The notes under the pieces are model-generated. The model had not been told where the DNA came from and did no database searches. It saw only the letters and a program-made list of their open reading frames with translations. Of a stretch of DNA of 23,207 nucleotides, positions 10,101 through 15,755 are shown piece by piece (within the stretch, counting starts at the first letter, position 1; each line of letters opens with the position of its first letter). The translations under genes were made by a program, and so were the position numbers. The stretch is from the NCBI GenBank assembly GCA_030824805.1, contig JAPJRC010000035.1, forward strand, positions 1 to 23,207, read 5' to 3'. The stretch is from Micavibrio sp. (GTDB lineage: Bacteria; Pseudomonadota; Alphaproteobacteria; Micavibrionales; Micavibrionaceae).

Positions 10101-10768
10101 ATTGTGCCGCGTATGCCGATAGAGCCGACAGGTGTATCGATCTTCACATCGTCCGGATCGTCACGCCCTATAAGACCGCTGGTAAATACAAACAGGCCGC
10201 GAAGAACGGAGAAGTTTGTCGTGCCGCTTTCTGTCGACGGGTCGTAACTATATTGATCGATGGCAAGACGCGCGTTCGCGCTGATCGCCATGCTGGTTTC
10301 GTCTATAAATACAATGTTGACGGCGCCTTCCGCGTCCGTTTGTACGATATCGCCCTGATATATAGGCGTGCCGTTGGTTATGGTTTCAACCGTGCCGTCT
10401 GCGCGCGTGACCGTTGCATTGCCTTTGACTTCCTCGACGGCGCCCACAGGGCTTTGGTCCGTGGCGGTTTCATTGGCCGCGAATTCCATAGGCGATCTGG
10501 CGAATGCCTCTACCAGATTGGGGGTGAGGACAGATCCGTCCGGCGCATGCAGGACAGGGGCGGGATCTGCGGCGAAATAACCTTCTATAACCGCTACATC
10601 GCCATCCGGAGTTTGCAAGATAAGGTCGTCGCCTTCGCGTGTCATGGCGGCGTCGGCGATAAAATCTGTGTTGGGAAGGTCGATGCGCGTGGCGCTTTCG
10701 GCCTGAAACGTCAGTTCGGCATTGTTCTGGTCCGCAGATCCGGACCCGGTTCCCTGTGCGCGTGCCAT
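7169..10768 (-). CDS. Large FecR/FG-GAP/RTX-like surface protein, probable type I secretion substrate
   Basis: This 1199-residue acidic protein has no Sec signal. Using ATG 10768 (GGGGAT six bases upstream; TTG 10780 is less likely), it contains: a short N-terminal beta module (about 45-90), a FecR domain (about 105-265, including VGSIGIRGTIIAGE), a Pro/Ala/Thr/Gln linker (about 307-465), a cadherin-like beta module (about 465-567), seven D-x-N-x-D-G-x-x-D FG-GAP motifs (starting at 602, 667, 726, 782, 844, 893 and 960), an RTX-like stretch (GTAGNDTF and GGAGSDVF, about 1012-1040), and a C-terminal beta region ending TLLIDQAVTVDAQ, typical of type I secretion signals. Lack of a signal peptide, calcium motifs and position beside a complete exporter indicate it is the cargo. 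A role in adhesion or as matrix is inferred. Confidence 0.88.
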   Translation of the reverse strand: MARAQGTGSGSADQNNAELTFQAESATRIDLPNTDFIADAAMTREGDDLILQTPDGDVAVIEGYFAADPAPVLHAPDGSVLTPNLVEAFARSPMEFAANETATDQSPVGAVEEVKGNATVTRADGTVETITNGTPIYQGDIVQTDAEGAVNIVFIDETSMAISANARLAIDQYSYDPSTESGTTNFSVLRGLFVFTSGLIGRDDPDDVKIDTPVGSIGIRGTIIAGEIIPGGESNISVLEGAIVIKNGVSEVTLSEQFETVRLSGFDQPMQDIGVVPASEISTKFSTVSNVNPSLFSMINEAVKEQSVAPAPEAPKTEAAPEPTSSNTNETQQPVNEPQSQAPQTVPTPAIASEQAPAPSMAPDVFTTIDSSVPTLDTSSLTGLPSSQTIAGQPATGLTGSNPVTAPAVTAPSIATAMPAATNAPFTASQSSASPAPVVTEPAQQPPPSVIGTSPTTPTTPTAPTVTFSGGTINDVSAANTVVGQITGTAGAITGYTFTNGTTVSNDGYYQIVGTGANANVVLTSAGAAQLASSLSTIQLGGLTITATYSDGTTTTSNYGVTVVDSNSIVVDFSANPHGVSIISDNFTGGNNLGYSITALGDTNNDGFDDFIASNNSTIAGQNHLYSFQGRTAFLPSGNVTSTVTATPPIPTLSGDTSQTVVAGIGDFNGDGIEDYVVGQYGTDSSVAGSGNALIINGANPANSIRFTTGLTSGADVGYAVSGVGDMNNDGYADVVIGAPGIDSAYFVAGGTTSWTPPITTGNAFGGTAGSEFGRSITGLGDFNGDGYSDYAVGATSDDTGATNGGRVHIYGGNAAMTVGAAIGSVTGSTANQAFGMDISSAGDVNGDGRTDLFVIGNTGASLVFGTDGTASRNVNFEVTSNYTVLGGGGVGDVNGDGFDDFAISLGNATGSKTYVVFGRDFASNVTYDLNFFKDGENAVEIQYAGANNTSKLEISAIGDTNGDGYDDFAIGLPDANGASAGNGGIAVFYGRDTGQVTAGLSATADDQKLVGTAGNDTFYDGNHDGISMRGGAGSDVFRISNTNFLGIDGGGNVGGLGMTGYDRISANGSGTALDFSDIDFEKISGIEGIHFAGDNQTITLTLENLFNLMKTSDDGILRIGRDGVFTDMNFILSDGNGTDNYAGTNNTVAQVTQMLDDYAGGASGAVAGTTTESGNTYNTFRIGGYTLLIDQAVTVDAQ

Positions 10769-10812
10769 GATTATCCCCAAACCCCAGCTTATAAATTCGT
10801 CAATATCAATGA

Positions 10813-10838
10813 ATTATAATGCAAATAACCGTTTGCAA
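10813..10838 (-). promoter_or_regulatory. Candidate promoter of the large surface protein gene
   Basis: On the - strand a perfect TATAAT (10818-10813) lies about 45 bases before the ATG at 10768. A TTGCAA (10838-10833) sits 14 bases upstream of it, which is too close for a normal -35, so the promoter may need an activator. The TTGCAA is part of the TTTGCAAC element described separately. Confidence 0.4.
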
Positions 10839-10862
10839 CCTTACCAGTGTACCTGCAAAGGC
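10832..10862. promoter_or_regulatory. Putative operator: TTTGCAAC-N14-TGCAAAGGC
   Basis: TTTGCAAC (10832-10839) and TGCAAAGGC (10854-10862) form an imperfect inverted pair just upstream of the surface-protein start. The same two words occur, in the same order and closer together, upstream of the EAL gene at 12267-12285. The function is inferred only from this recurrence and placement. Confidence 0.35.
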
Positions 10863-10907
10863 TTAAAAAGCTTTAAAAAATTGCGAAAATTTTATCGAAA
10901 ATGCTGC

Positions 10908-12131
10908 TTATGCGAGCTTGCGCACCTTGGCCCATTCGATCAGCTTGTCGGTTATGTCTTTTTCGGAATGCGGGCGAGAGAAATGATACCCTTGGGCGCG
11001 TTCGCATCCCATGGAATGAAGCATATCGGCTTCCTCAGCGTGTTCGACGCCTTCGGCAATGATATTCATGTTCATGTTCTTGCCCAACGATATGATTGAT
11101 TTGACAAGCTCCAGAGAAGTCTTGTCCGCCATCATGTTGCGCACGAAGCTCTGGTCGATTTTCAGCGTATCGATAGGGTAGTAATGGAGGTAGGAAAGGG
11201 AAGAGTATCCCGTTCCAAAGTCGTCGATCGAAATGCCTAGCCCGGCTTTGCGACACAGGCTTAAAGTGTCTTTTGCATTTTGCGGCTGGTTCATCAAAAG
11301 GCGTTCCGTGATTTCCAGATGCACCTTGTTTGGTGCGACGTCTGTTTCGCTCAAAATCGTGTAGAGCTGATCCAGAAAATTCTCTTCGGCAAAATCAGTC
11401 GAAGAAAAATTCACGCTCATGAACAAGTCACGGTCAAGACCGACTTTACCCTCAATCCGTTTCAAGGCACGGCACGCTTCGCGCAAGGCCCAGCGACTCG
11501 CCTCCACAATAAGGCCTGTGTCTTCGGCAACAGGAATAAAGACGGCCGGTGAAATAGGGCCTTTTTCCGGGTGATTCCAGCGCATAAGCGCTTCGAAGCC
11601 GTCCACCTTGCCGGTGGTTAAATTCATGATTGGTTGGTAATGCAAAGACAATTGTTCGGTGCCGATCGCCGCACGGAATTCATTCGCCATCTTGATGGTT
11701 TCAACAGCGTTCGCCTGCTCGACATATTCGCGTTCAAGATCTTCGGGTGTGGGATAGGCACCAACTTCGTTCAGGATCGCCGCGCGTGTCATCATATCGC
11801 GATAACGGGTCAGGATAACCTGTGTTGTAATTTGTAATACCGGATCGGCATTTTTGAGACGTCGCACAAAATCTTCTTTGGTTATTTCGAGCAGGGCGCA
11901 ATCTTCCATTGCTTTGATCGTTGCGATGCGCGGTTCATTGTCGACAACAGCCATCTCGCCGATGATGGTGCCGGCGCCGCGTGTGCCGACACGCTGGATG
12001 GTGCCATTGGATTTTTCGATCAGAATTTCCACGCGGCCTTTTTCAATAATATAGGCGCAATCTCCATCTTCGCCTTGACGCATGATGATGTCACCGGCCT
12101 TGAATGTCTTGAGCGTCTGATTGGCTTCCAT
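10908..12131 (-). CDS. Cyclic-nucleotide-binding domain fused to EAL c-di-GMP phosphodiesterase
   Basis: The 407-residue soluble protein has a CRP/PKA-type cyclic-nucleotide-binding domain (1 to about 115). Its phosphate-binding cassette is GEMAVVDNEPRIAT (58-71), with the Glu and Arg that contact cyclic nucleotide phosphate and ribose. A helical linker (about 115-155) leads to an EAL domain (about 155-400). The catalytic residues are all present: EAL 180-182, N241, E273 in LEITER, DD 303-304 in IDDFGTGYSS, K324, and E360 in AEGVEH. It should hydrolyse c-di-GMP to pGpG under cAMP (or cGMP) control. There is no GGDEF domain and no membrane segment. It lies upstream of the surface-protein gene on the same strand with a 139-base gap. 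The ribosome-binding site before ATG 12131 is poor. Confidence 0.9.
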   Translation of the reverse strand: MEANQTLKTFKAGDIIMRQGEDGDCAYIIEKGRVEILIEKSNGTIQRVGTRGAGTIIGEMAVVDNEPRIATIKAMEDCALLEITKEDFVRRLKNADPVLQITTQVILTRYRDMMTRAAILNEVGAYPTPEDLEREYVEQANAVETIKMANEFRAAIGTEQLSLHYQPIMNLTTGKVDGFEALMRWNHPEKGPISPAVFIPVAEDTGLIVEASRWALREACRALKRIEGKVGLDRDLFMSVNFSSTDFAEENFLDQLYTILSETDVAPNKVHLEITERLLMNQPQNAKDTLSLCRKAGLGISIDDFGTGYSSLSYLHYYPIDTLKIDQSFVRNMMADKTSLELVKSIISLGKNMNMNIIAEGVEHAEEADMLHSMGCERAQGYHFSRPHSEKDITDKLIEWAKVRKLA

Positions 12132-12266
12132 AGGTTCGCTTTATACGTAAGGGTGTTACGGTGGTGATGGTCCAGCAAACACTATGCATAGAAAACGGTT
12201 ATAGGATGGTTAACGATGCTTAAAAATCGAAATGAAATCCAGCCTTTATTCTTATTCGAACTTGGA

Positions 12267-12282
12267 TTTGCAACTTTGCAAA
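12267..12282. promoter_or_regulatory. Perfect inverted repeat TTTGCAA-CT-TTGCAAA (putative operator)
   Basis: A 7+7 base perfect palindrome with a two-base spacer lies in the 210-base divergent region between the EAL gene (-) and the DUF3307 gene (+). It extends into TGCAAAGGC, and the same words recur upstream of the surface-protein gene. Size and symmetry fit a dimeric regulator site. It does not match the CRP consensus TGTGA-N6-TCACA. I found no convincing promoter in the rest of this intergenic region. Confidence 0.4.
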
Positions 12283-12341
12283 GGCATACTTAATACGCGT
12301 GCGTAGGCATGTTTTGTATATTATCTTTTTGGCATTAATTC

Positions 12342-12734
12342 ATGGATCCTCTGTCTCTCGTCATTTTGTATTCCCTGTTCCGCTTGAAGCATTTCGCCTG
12401 CGACTTTCTGCTGCAAACGGATTGGATGGCTTTGATGAAAGGCAAGCCAGGGCAGGAGGGGTACAAGGCGCTTTTCACCCATTCGGCCATTCACGCGTTG
12501 GGCACACTTGTTATTGTGCTGATTTTTACCCCCGCCCTTTGGTGGCTGGCCGCGGTTGATTTCGGGGTTCATTCCCTTATCGACCGCGTGAAAGGCTATT
12601 ACACATACAAAAAAGGCTGGCAGCCCAAGGATACGATCTTCTGGTGGACCCTTGGTGCCGACCAGGAAGCCCATAACTTCACGCATCTGGCATATATAAT
12701 AGTCATGTATATGTATGTGACAGGGGGCTTTTAA
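12342..12734 (+). CDS. DUF3307 family small membrane protein
   Basis: The 130-residue protein matches the DUF3307 pattern: HFACDFLLQTDW near the N-terminus, a THSAIHALGT segment, and DFGVHSLIDRVKGYY, followed by a C-terminal hydrophobic helix (HLAYIIVMYMYV). Conserved His and Asp residues lie at membrane boundaries, and three or four membrane segments are likely. The function of the family is not established. It is divergent from the EAL gene and about 75 bases before the rpmJ gene, which has its own promoter, so I do not assign it to either neighbouring system. The ribosome-binding site before ATG 12342 is weak. Confidence 0.8.
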   Translation: MDPLSLVILYSLFRLKHFACDFLLQTDWMALMKGKPGQEGYKALFTHSAIHALGTLVIVLIFTPALWWLAAVDFGVHSLIDRVKGYYTYKKGWQPKDTIFWWTLGADQEAHNFTHLAYIIVMYMYVTGGF

Positions 12735-12741
12735 CGAAGCC

Positions 12742-12771
12742 TTGACAAGGTTCGCGGCTTTTGGTTATTGT
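12742..12771 (+). promoter_or_regulatory. Probable sigma-70 promoter of rpmJ
   Basis: A perfect TTGACA (12742-12747) is followed after 18 bases by TATTGT (12766-12771, four of six consensus bases). It lies about 40 bases before the rpmJ start, just after the DUF3307 stop. Confidence 0.55.
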
Positions 12772-12810
12772 CCGGCCTGAATTTAAGAATCCTGACCGGA
12801 AGATAAGATT

Positions 12811-12936
12811 ATGAAGATCGTTAACTCGTTGAAAACAATCAAAAAACGCGACCGTAACTGCAAGGTTATCCGTCGCCGTGGCCGCATCTATGTCATCAAC
12901 AAGGTGAACAAGCGCTACAAAGCCCGCCAAGGCTAA
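12811..12936 (+). CDS. rpmJ: 50S ribosomal protein L36, zinc-free (C-minus) type
   Basis: This 41-residue, strongly basic protein begins MKIVNSLKTIKKRDRNCKVI and ends KRYKARQG, the usual L36 sequence of the 41-residue class. It sits in the large ribosomal subunit and helps stabilise 23S rRNA near the peptidyl transferase region. Only one cysteine (C17) is present, so the four-ligand zinc ribbon of the 37-38-residue form is absent, as is usual in Alphaproteobacteria. The gene is monocistronic, with a promoter at 12742-12771 and a terminator at 12967-12995. Confidence 0.95.
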   Translation: MKIVNSLKTIKKRDRNCKVIRRRGRIYVINKVNKRYKARQG

Positions 12937-12966
12937 TATTAATTCCCCGATTATTGGGAGTGGGAA

Positions 12967-12995
12967 AGTCCGTAAATGCGTTTACGGGCTTTTTT
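12967..12995 (+). terminator. Intrinsic terminator of rpmJ
   Basis: A 10-base-pair stem, AGTCCGTAAA (12967-12976) with TTTACGGGCT (12981-12990) including one G-T pair, encloses a TGCG loop and is followed by TTTTTG. Confidence 0.85.
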
Positions 12996-13110
12996 GTTTT
13001 GCTGATTTTCAGGCGGGGAAAAGCCGAAATTCCTTGATGCGCTAAGATCTTATCTTTGCTATATCTCCTTATCCTTAAACGAAATATCTGTAAGTTCCGG
13101 AAAAAAGCTA

Positions 13111-14151
13111 ATGTTTTCAAAGCTCTTTGGGTTTATGTCCGCCGATATGGCAATCGATCTGGGCACCGCCAACACGCTGGTGTACGTGCGCGATCAGGGG
13201 ATCGTCCTCAATGAGCCTTCCGTGGTTGCGATCGCCAACGAGAACGGTAAGAAAAAGGTTCTGGCCGTCGGCAACCGCGCGAAACAGATGCTGGGCCGTA
13301 CGCCGGGGAATATCACCGCCATGCGCCCGCTGCGCGATGGTGTTATAGCGGACTTCGAAGTTACCGAAGCGATGATCAAGGAATTCATCCGGATGGTGCA
13401 CAACCGCCGCTCGTTCGTGTCGCCGAAAATGATTATCTGCGTGCCGTCAGGCTCCACCGCCGTTGAACGCCGCGCGATCCAGGAAGCCGCCGAAAGCGCC
13501 GGCGCATCCGAAGTACATTTGATCGAAGAGCCAATGGCCGCAGCTATCGGCGCCGGCCTTCCGGTCATGGAAGCCACGGGTTCCATGGTTGTCGATATTG
13601 GCGGCGGCACGACCGAGGTTGCTGTTATCTCCTTGGGCGGCATCGTCTACGCGCGTTCGGTGCGCGTTGGCGGGGACAAAATGGATGAAGCCATTATTGC
13701 CTATATCCGCCGCGTTCATTCGCTTCTGATCGGTGAAAGCACGGCCGAGCGCATTAAAAAGCAAATCGGTTCCGCTTGCATTCCGGCTGATGGTGAAGGC
13801 CGTACGATGGAAATCAAAGGCCGCGACCTGATGAACGGTGTGCCGAAGGAAATCGTGATCACCGAGCGCCAGATGGCCGAGTCTCTGGCCGAACCGGTCG
13901 GACAAATCATCGAGGGTGTAAAAGTTGCTCTTGAGCACACGGCGCCGGAACTGGCCGCCGACATCGTCGAGAAGGGGATTGTCCTGACCGGCGGCGGTGC
14001 GCTCTTGTCAAACCTTGATCTCGTGCTCCGCCATGCAACCGGCCTTGCCGTGACCATCGCGGACGATCCGCTTTCCTGCGTTGCACTTGGCACAGGACAT
14101 GCATTGGAAGAGATGAAGACCCTCAAGAACGTCCTCGTCGGCGCTTATTAA
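13111..14151 (+). CDS. mreB: Rod shape-determining actin homologue MreB
   Basis: The 346-residue bacterial actin forms membrane-associated filaments that guide lateral wall synthesis. All actin-fold ATP motifs are visible: phosphate 1 at D16 (DLGTANTLVYV), phosphate 2 at D162 (DIGGGTTEVAVI) and the adenosine motif TGGGALLSNL near 293-302. The N-terminal MFSKLFGFMS is hydrophobic and amphipathic, consistent with membrane binding. Length is normal for the family. It is followed by mreC, mreD, mrdA and rodA on the same strand. The 129-base gap before mreC may hold a second promoter. Confidence 0.98.
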   Translation: MFSKLFGFMSADMAIDLGTANTLVYVRDQGIVLNEPSVVAIANENGKKKVLAVGNRAKQMLGRTPGNITAMRPLRDGVIADFEVTEAMIKEFIRMVHNRRSFVSPKMIICVPSGSTAVERRAIQEAAESAGASEVHLIEEPMAAAIGAGLPVMEATGSMVVDIGGGTTEVAVISLGGIVYARSVRVGGDKMDEAIIAYIRRVHSLLIGESTAERIKKQIGSACIPADGEGRTMEIKGRDLMNGVPKEIVITERQMAESLAEPVGQIIEGVKVALEHTAPELAADIVEKGIVLTGGGALLSNLDLVLRHATGLAVTIADDPLSCVALGTGHALEEMKTLKNVLVGAY

Positions 14152-14183
14152 GCCTCTTTTTACAAAAAGACGTTGATAACGCG

Positions 14184-14212
14184 TTGAAGGGCGCGGGTTT
14201 TTTCTATAAAAT
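14184..14212 (+). promoter_or_regulatory. Candidate internal promoter for mreC-mreD-mrdA-rodA
   Basis: TTGAAG (14184-14189) and TAAAAT (14207-14212) are separated by 17 bases in the mreB-mreC gap. Each is a one- or two-base mismatch from the sigma-70 consensus. This would allow mreB to be expressed at a different level from the rest. Confidence 0.4.
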
Positions 14213-14280
14213 TAACGAAGTGACTATAAGGTTTTTGTACAGGTGTAGAATCACCGTGTTTAAGCCAGCCGGGGAACAAA

Positions 14281-15150
14281 GTGAAACGCCGCAGCCGCAG
14301 CAAAGTCCACGTCCAGTTTTCTCCCTTCCAGTTCCTTGGAAGCGGCCACGCTTCTGTCATTTTTATGCTTGCCGCTACGCTGCTCCTGACCGTGTCTTTT
14401 GTACGCCCGGGCGTATTCGGCGGCATACGCAATTCCGTATCCGATATCGCCAGCCCTGTTCTGATTGTTTTAAGCGAGCCCTTCCGCCAGGTCGCCGCCA
14501 TGACCGAGAGCGTCACCGGCCTGTCCGAACTCCGCGCTGAAAACGCGCAGCTGCGTGAAGAAAATGTCCGCCTTCGCGAATGGTACCAGACAGCCTTGAT
14601 GCTGGAATCCGAAAACCAGTCTCTGCATGCTCTTTTGAACGTCAAACCTGATCCTATGCACCGTTTCATCACGGCGCGTGTGATTGGCGATTCCGGCAAT
14701 GCCTTCGTCAAGAGCGCGATCGTATCCGCCGGTCAGGACGACAACGTGCAAAAAGGGCAGGCGGTCATGTCCGGTGACGGGCTCGTGGGCCGCATCATTG
14801 AATCGGGACGCAGCTCGGCCCGCGTTCTGTTGCTCACCGACGTGAACTCGCGTGTGCCTGTCATGATTGAAGGCCGTCGCCAGAAGGCCATCATGACCGG
14901 TCTGAACACCGATCTTCCGGTGCTGAAATATCTTCCCGATGATAGCGATATCAAGAATGGCGCGCGTATTATAACGTCCGGAAACGGCGGCATGTTTATG
15001 CCGGGTCTCCCTATCGGCGTTGTTGAAATAGGCGAAGACGGCGAGCCATATGTAAGACCATATTCCGATATTTCACGCATCACACATGTGCGTATTGTCG
15101 ACTATCCGGAAGACCCAAACCTCATCGAAGGCGGCGTTTCTCTCGATTGA
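14281..15150 (+). CDS. mreC: Rod shape-determining protein MreC
   Basis: The 289-residue inner-membrane protein has a short basic cytoplasmic end (RRSRSKVH), one membrane helix (about 22-42), a periplasmic coiled coil (LRAENAQLREENVRLREW and following, about 78-115) and the two beta-domain periplasmic core (about 118-285, with the GNAFVKSAIVSAGQDDNVQKG and GDGLVGRI segments typical of MreC). It scaffolds PBP2 and RodA to MreB. The start is GTG 14281, with GGGGA about five bases upstream. The 289 residues are within the family range. Confidence 0.96.
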   Translation: MKRRSRSKVHVQFSPFQFLGSGHASVIFMLAATLLLTVSFVRPGVFGGIRNSVSDIASPVLIVLSEPFRQVAAMTESVTGLSELRAENAQLREENVRLREWYQTALMLESENQSLHALLNVKPDPMHRFITARVIGDSGNAFVKSAIVSAGQDDNVQKGQAVMSGDGLVGRIIESGRSSARVLLLTDVNSRVPVMIEGRRQKAIMTGLNTDLPVLKYLPDDSDIKNGARIITSGNGGMFMPGLPIGVVEIGEDGEPYVRPYSDISRITHVRIVDYPEDPNLIEGGVSLD

Positions 15151-15202
15151 TTTGTTGCGGATTTCACGCGACTTTTCGATCCGGATGTTCTAAAACTTTT
15201 CC

Positions 15203-15751
15203 ATGTTCCAATCGCTATCCTTTGAATTCGTCAACTGGGCGATGCGTCTGCTTCTGGCGCAGGGCGTGATTATCCTATTCCTGCTTTTGAACGTCGTTAG
15301 TTTTTCGATGCCGCACGCGGGCGATTTCAAACCGTTCTTTCTTTTGATGGCTGTATATTATTGGGCGATTTATCGTCCGACCGTCATGCCGGTTGGTTAC
15401 ACGTTTGCGCTGGGCCTGATACTTGATTTTCTGGCCGACCTTCCGCTGGGATTGAGCGCGCTGGTGCTGGTGGGATTGCAAAGCATCGTGCGCCGCTCGC
15501 GCCTGTTTATGATGGGACAGCCTTACGTGATGGTGTGGCTCGGCTTTGGCATTCTTTCTTTGGCCTATACACTTATCTTCTGGCTTTTGATGTCGCTTAA
15601 GAATTTTGAATTTGTTCCGGCGGCAAGCCTTGTACAAATGCTGGTGGCTGCACTGCTTAGCCTTCTTATGTTTCCCATGGCGTCTCTTGTTCTTCTCGGC
15701 GTACACAGATTATTGCCGATGGACAGCAACGCGCTCCGGTCTGTGAGGTAG
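15203..15751 (+). CDS. mreD: Rod shape-determining protein MreD
   Basis: The 182-residue, strongly hydrophobic protein has about five or six membrane helices, with the MreD hallmark segment YRPTVMPVGYTFALGLILDFLADLPLGLSAL. It is the membrane partner of MreC in the elongasome. It follows mreC after 52 bases and precedes mrdA by four bases, so mreD and mrdA are closely coupled. No good ribosome-binding site is visible before ATG 15203. Confidence 0.93.
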   Translation: MFQSLSFEFVNWAMRLLLAQGVIILFLLLNVVSFSMPHAGDFKPFFLLMAVYYWAIYRPTVMPVGYTFALGLILDFLADLPLGLSALVLVGLQSIVRRSRLFMMGQPYVMVWLGFGILSLAYTLIFWLLMSLKNFEFVPAASLVQMLVAALLSLLMFPMASLVLLGVHRLLPMDSNALRSVR

Positions 15752-15755
15752 GGAA

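Noticed and set aside
7169..10768. LapG-type cleavage site in the cargo, which would make this a LapA/LapD/LapG system
   Set aside because: I found no TAAG or PAAG di-alanine site in the N-terminal region and no LapG or LapD gene in the window.
10863..10907. Terminator after the EAL gene
   Set aside because: The stretch is AT-rich with only a short AAGCTT-type hairpin containing a bulge; not convincing.
12132..12341. CRP-type cAMP receptor site in the divergent region
   Set aside because: No TGTGA-N6-TCACA-like sequence is present; the palindrome there has a different core.
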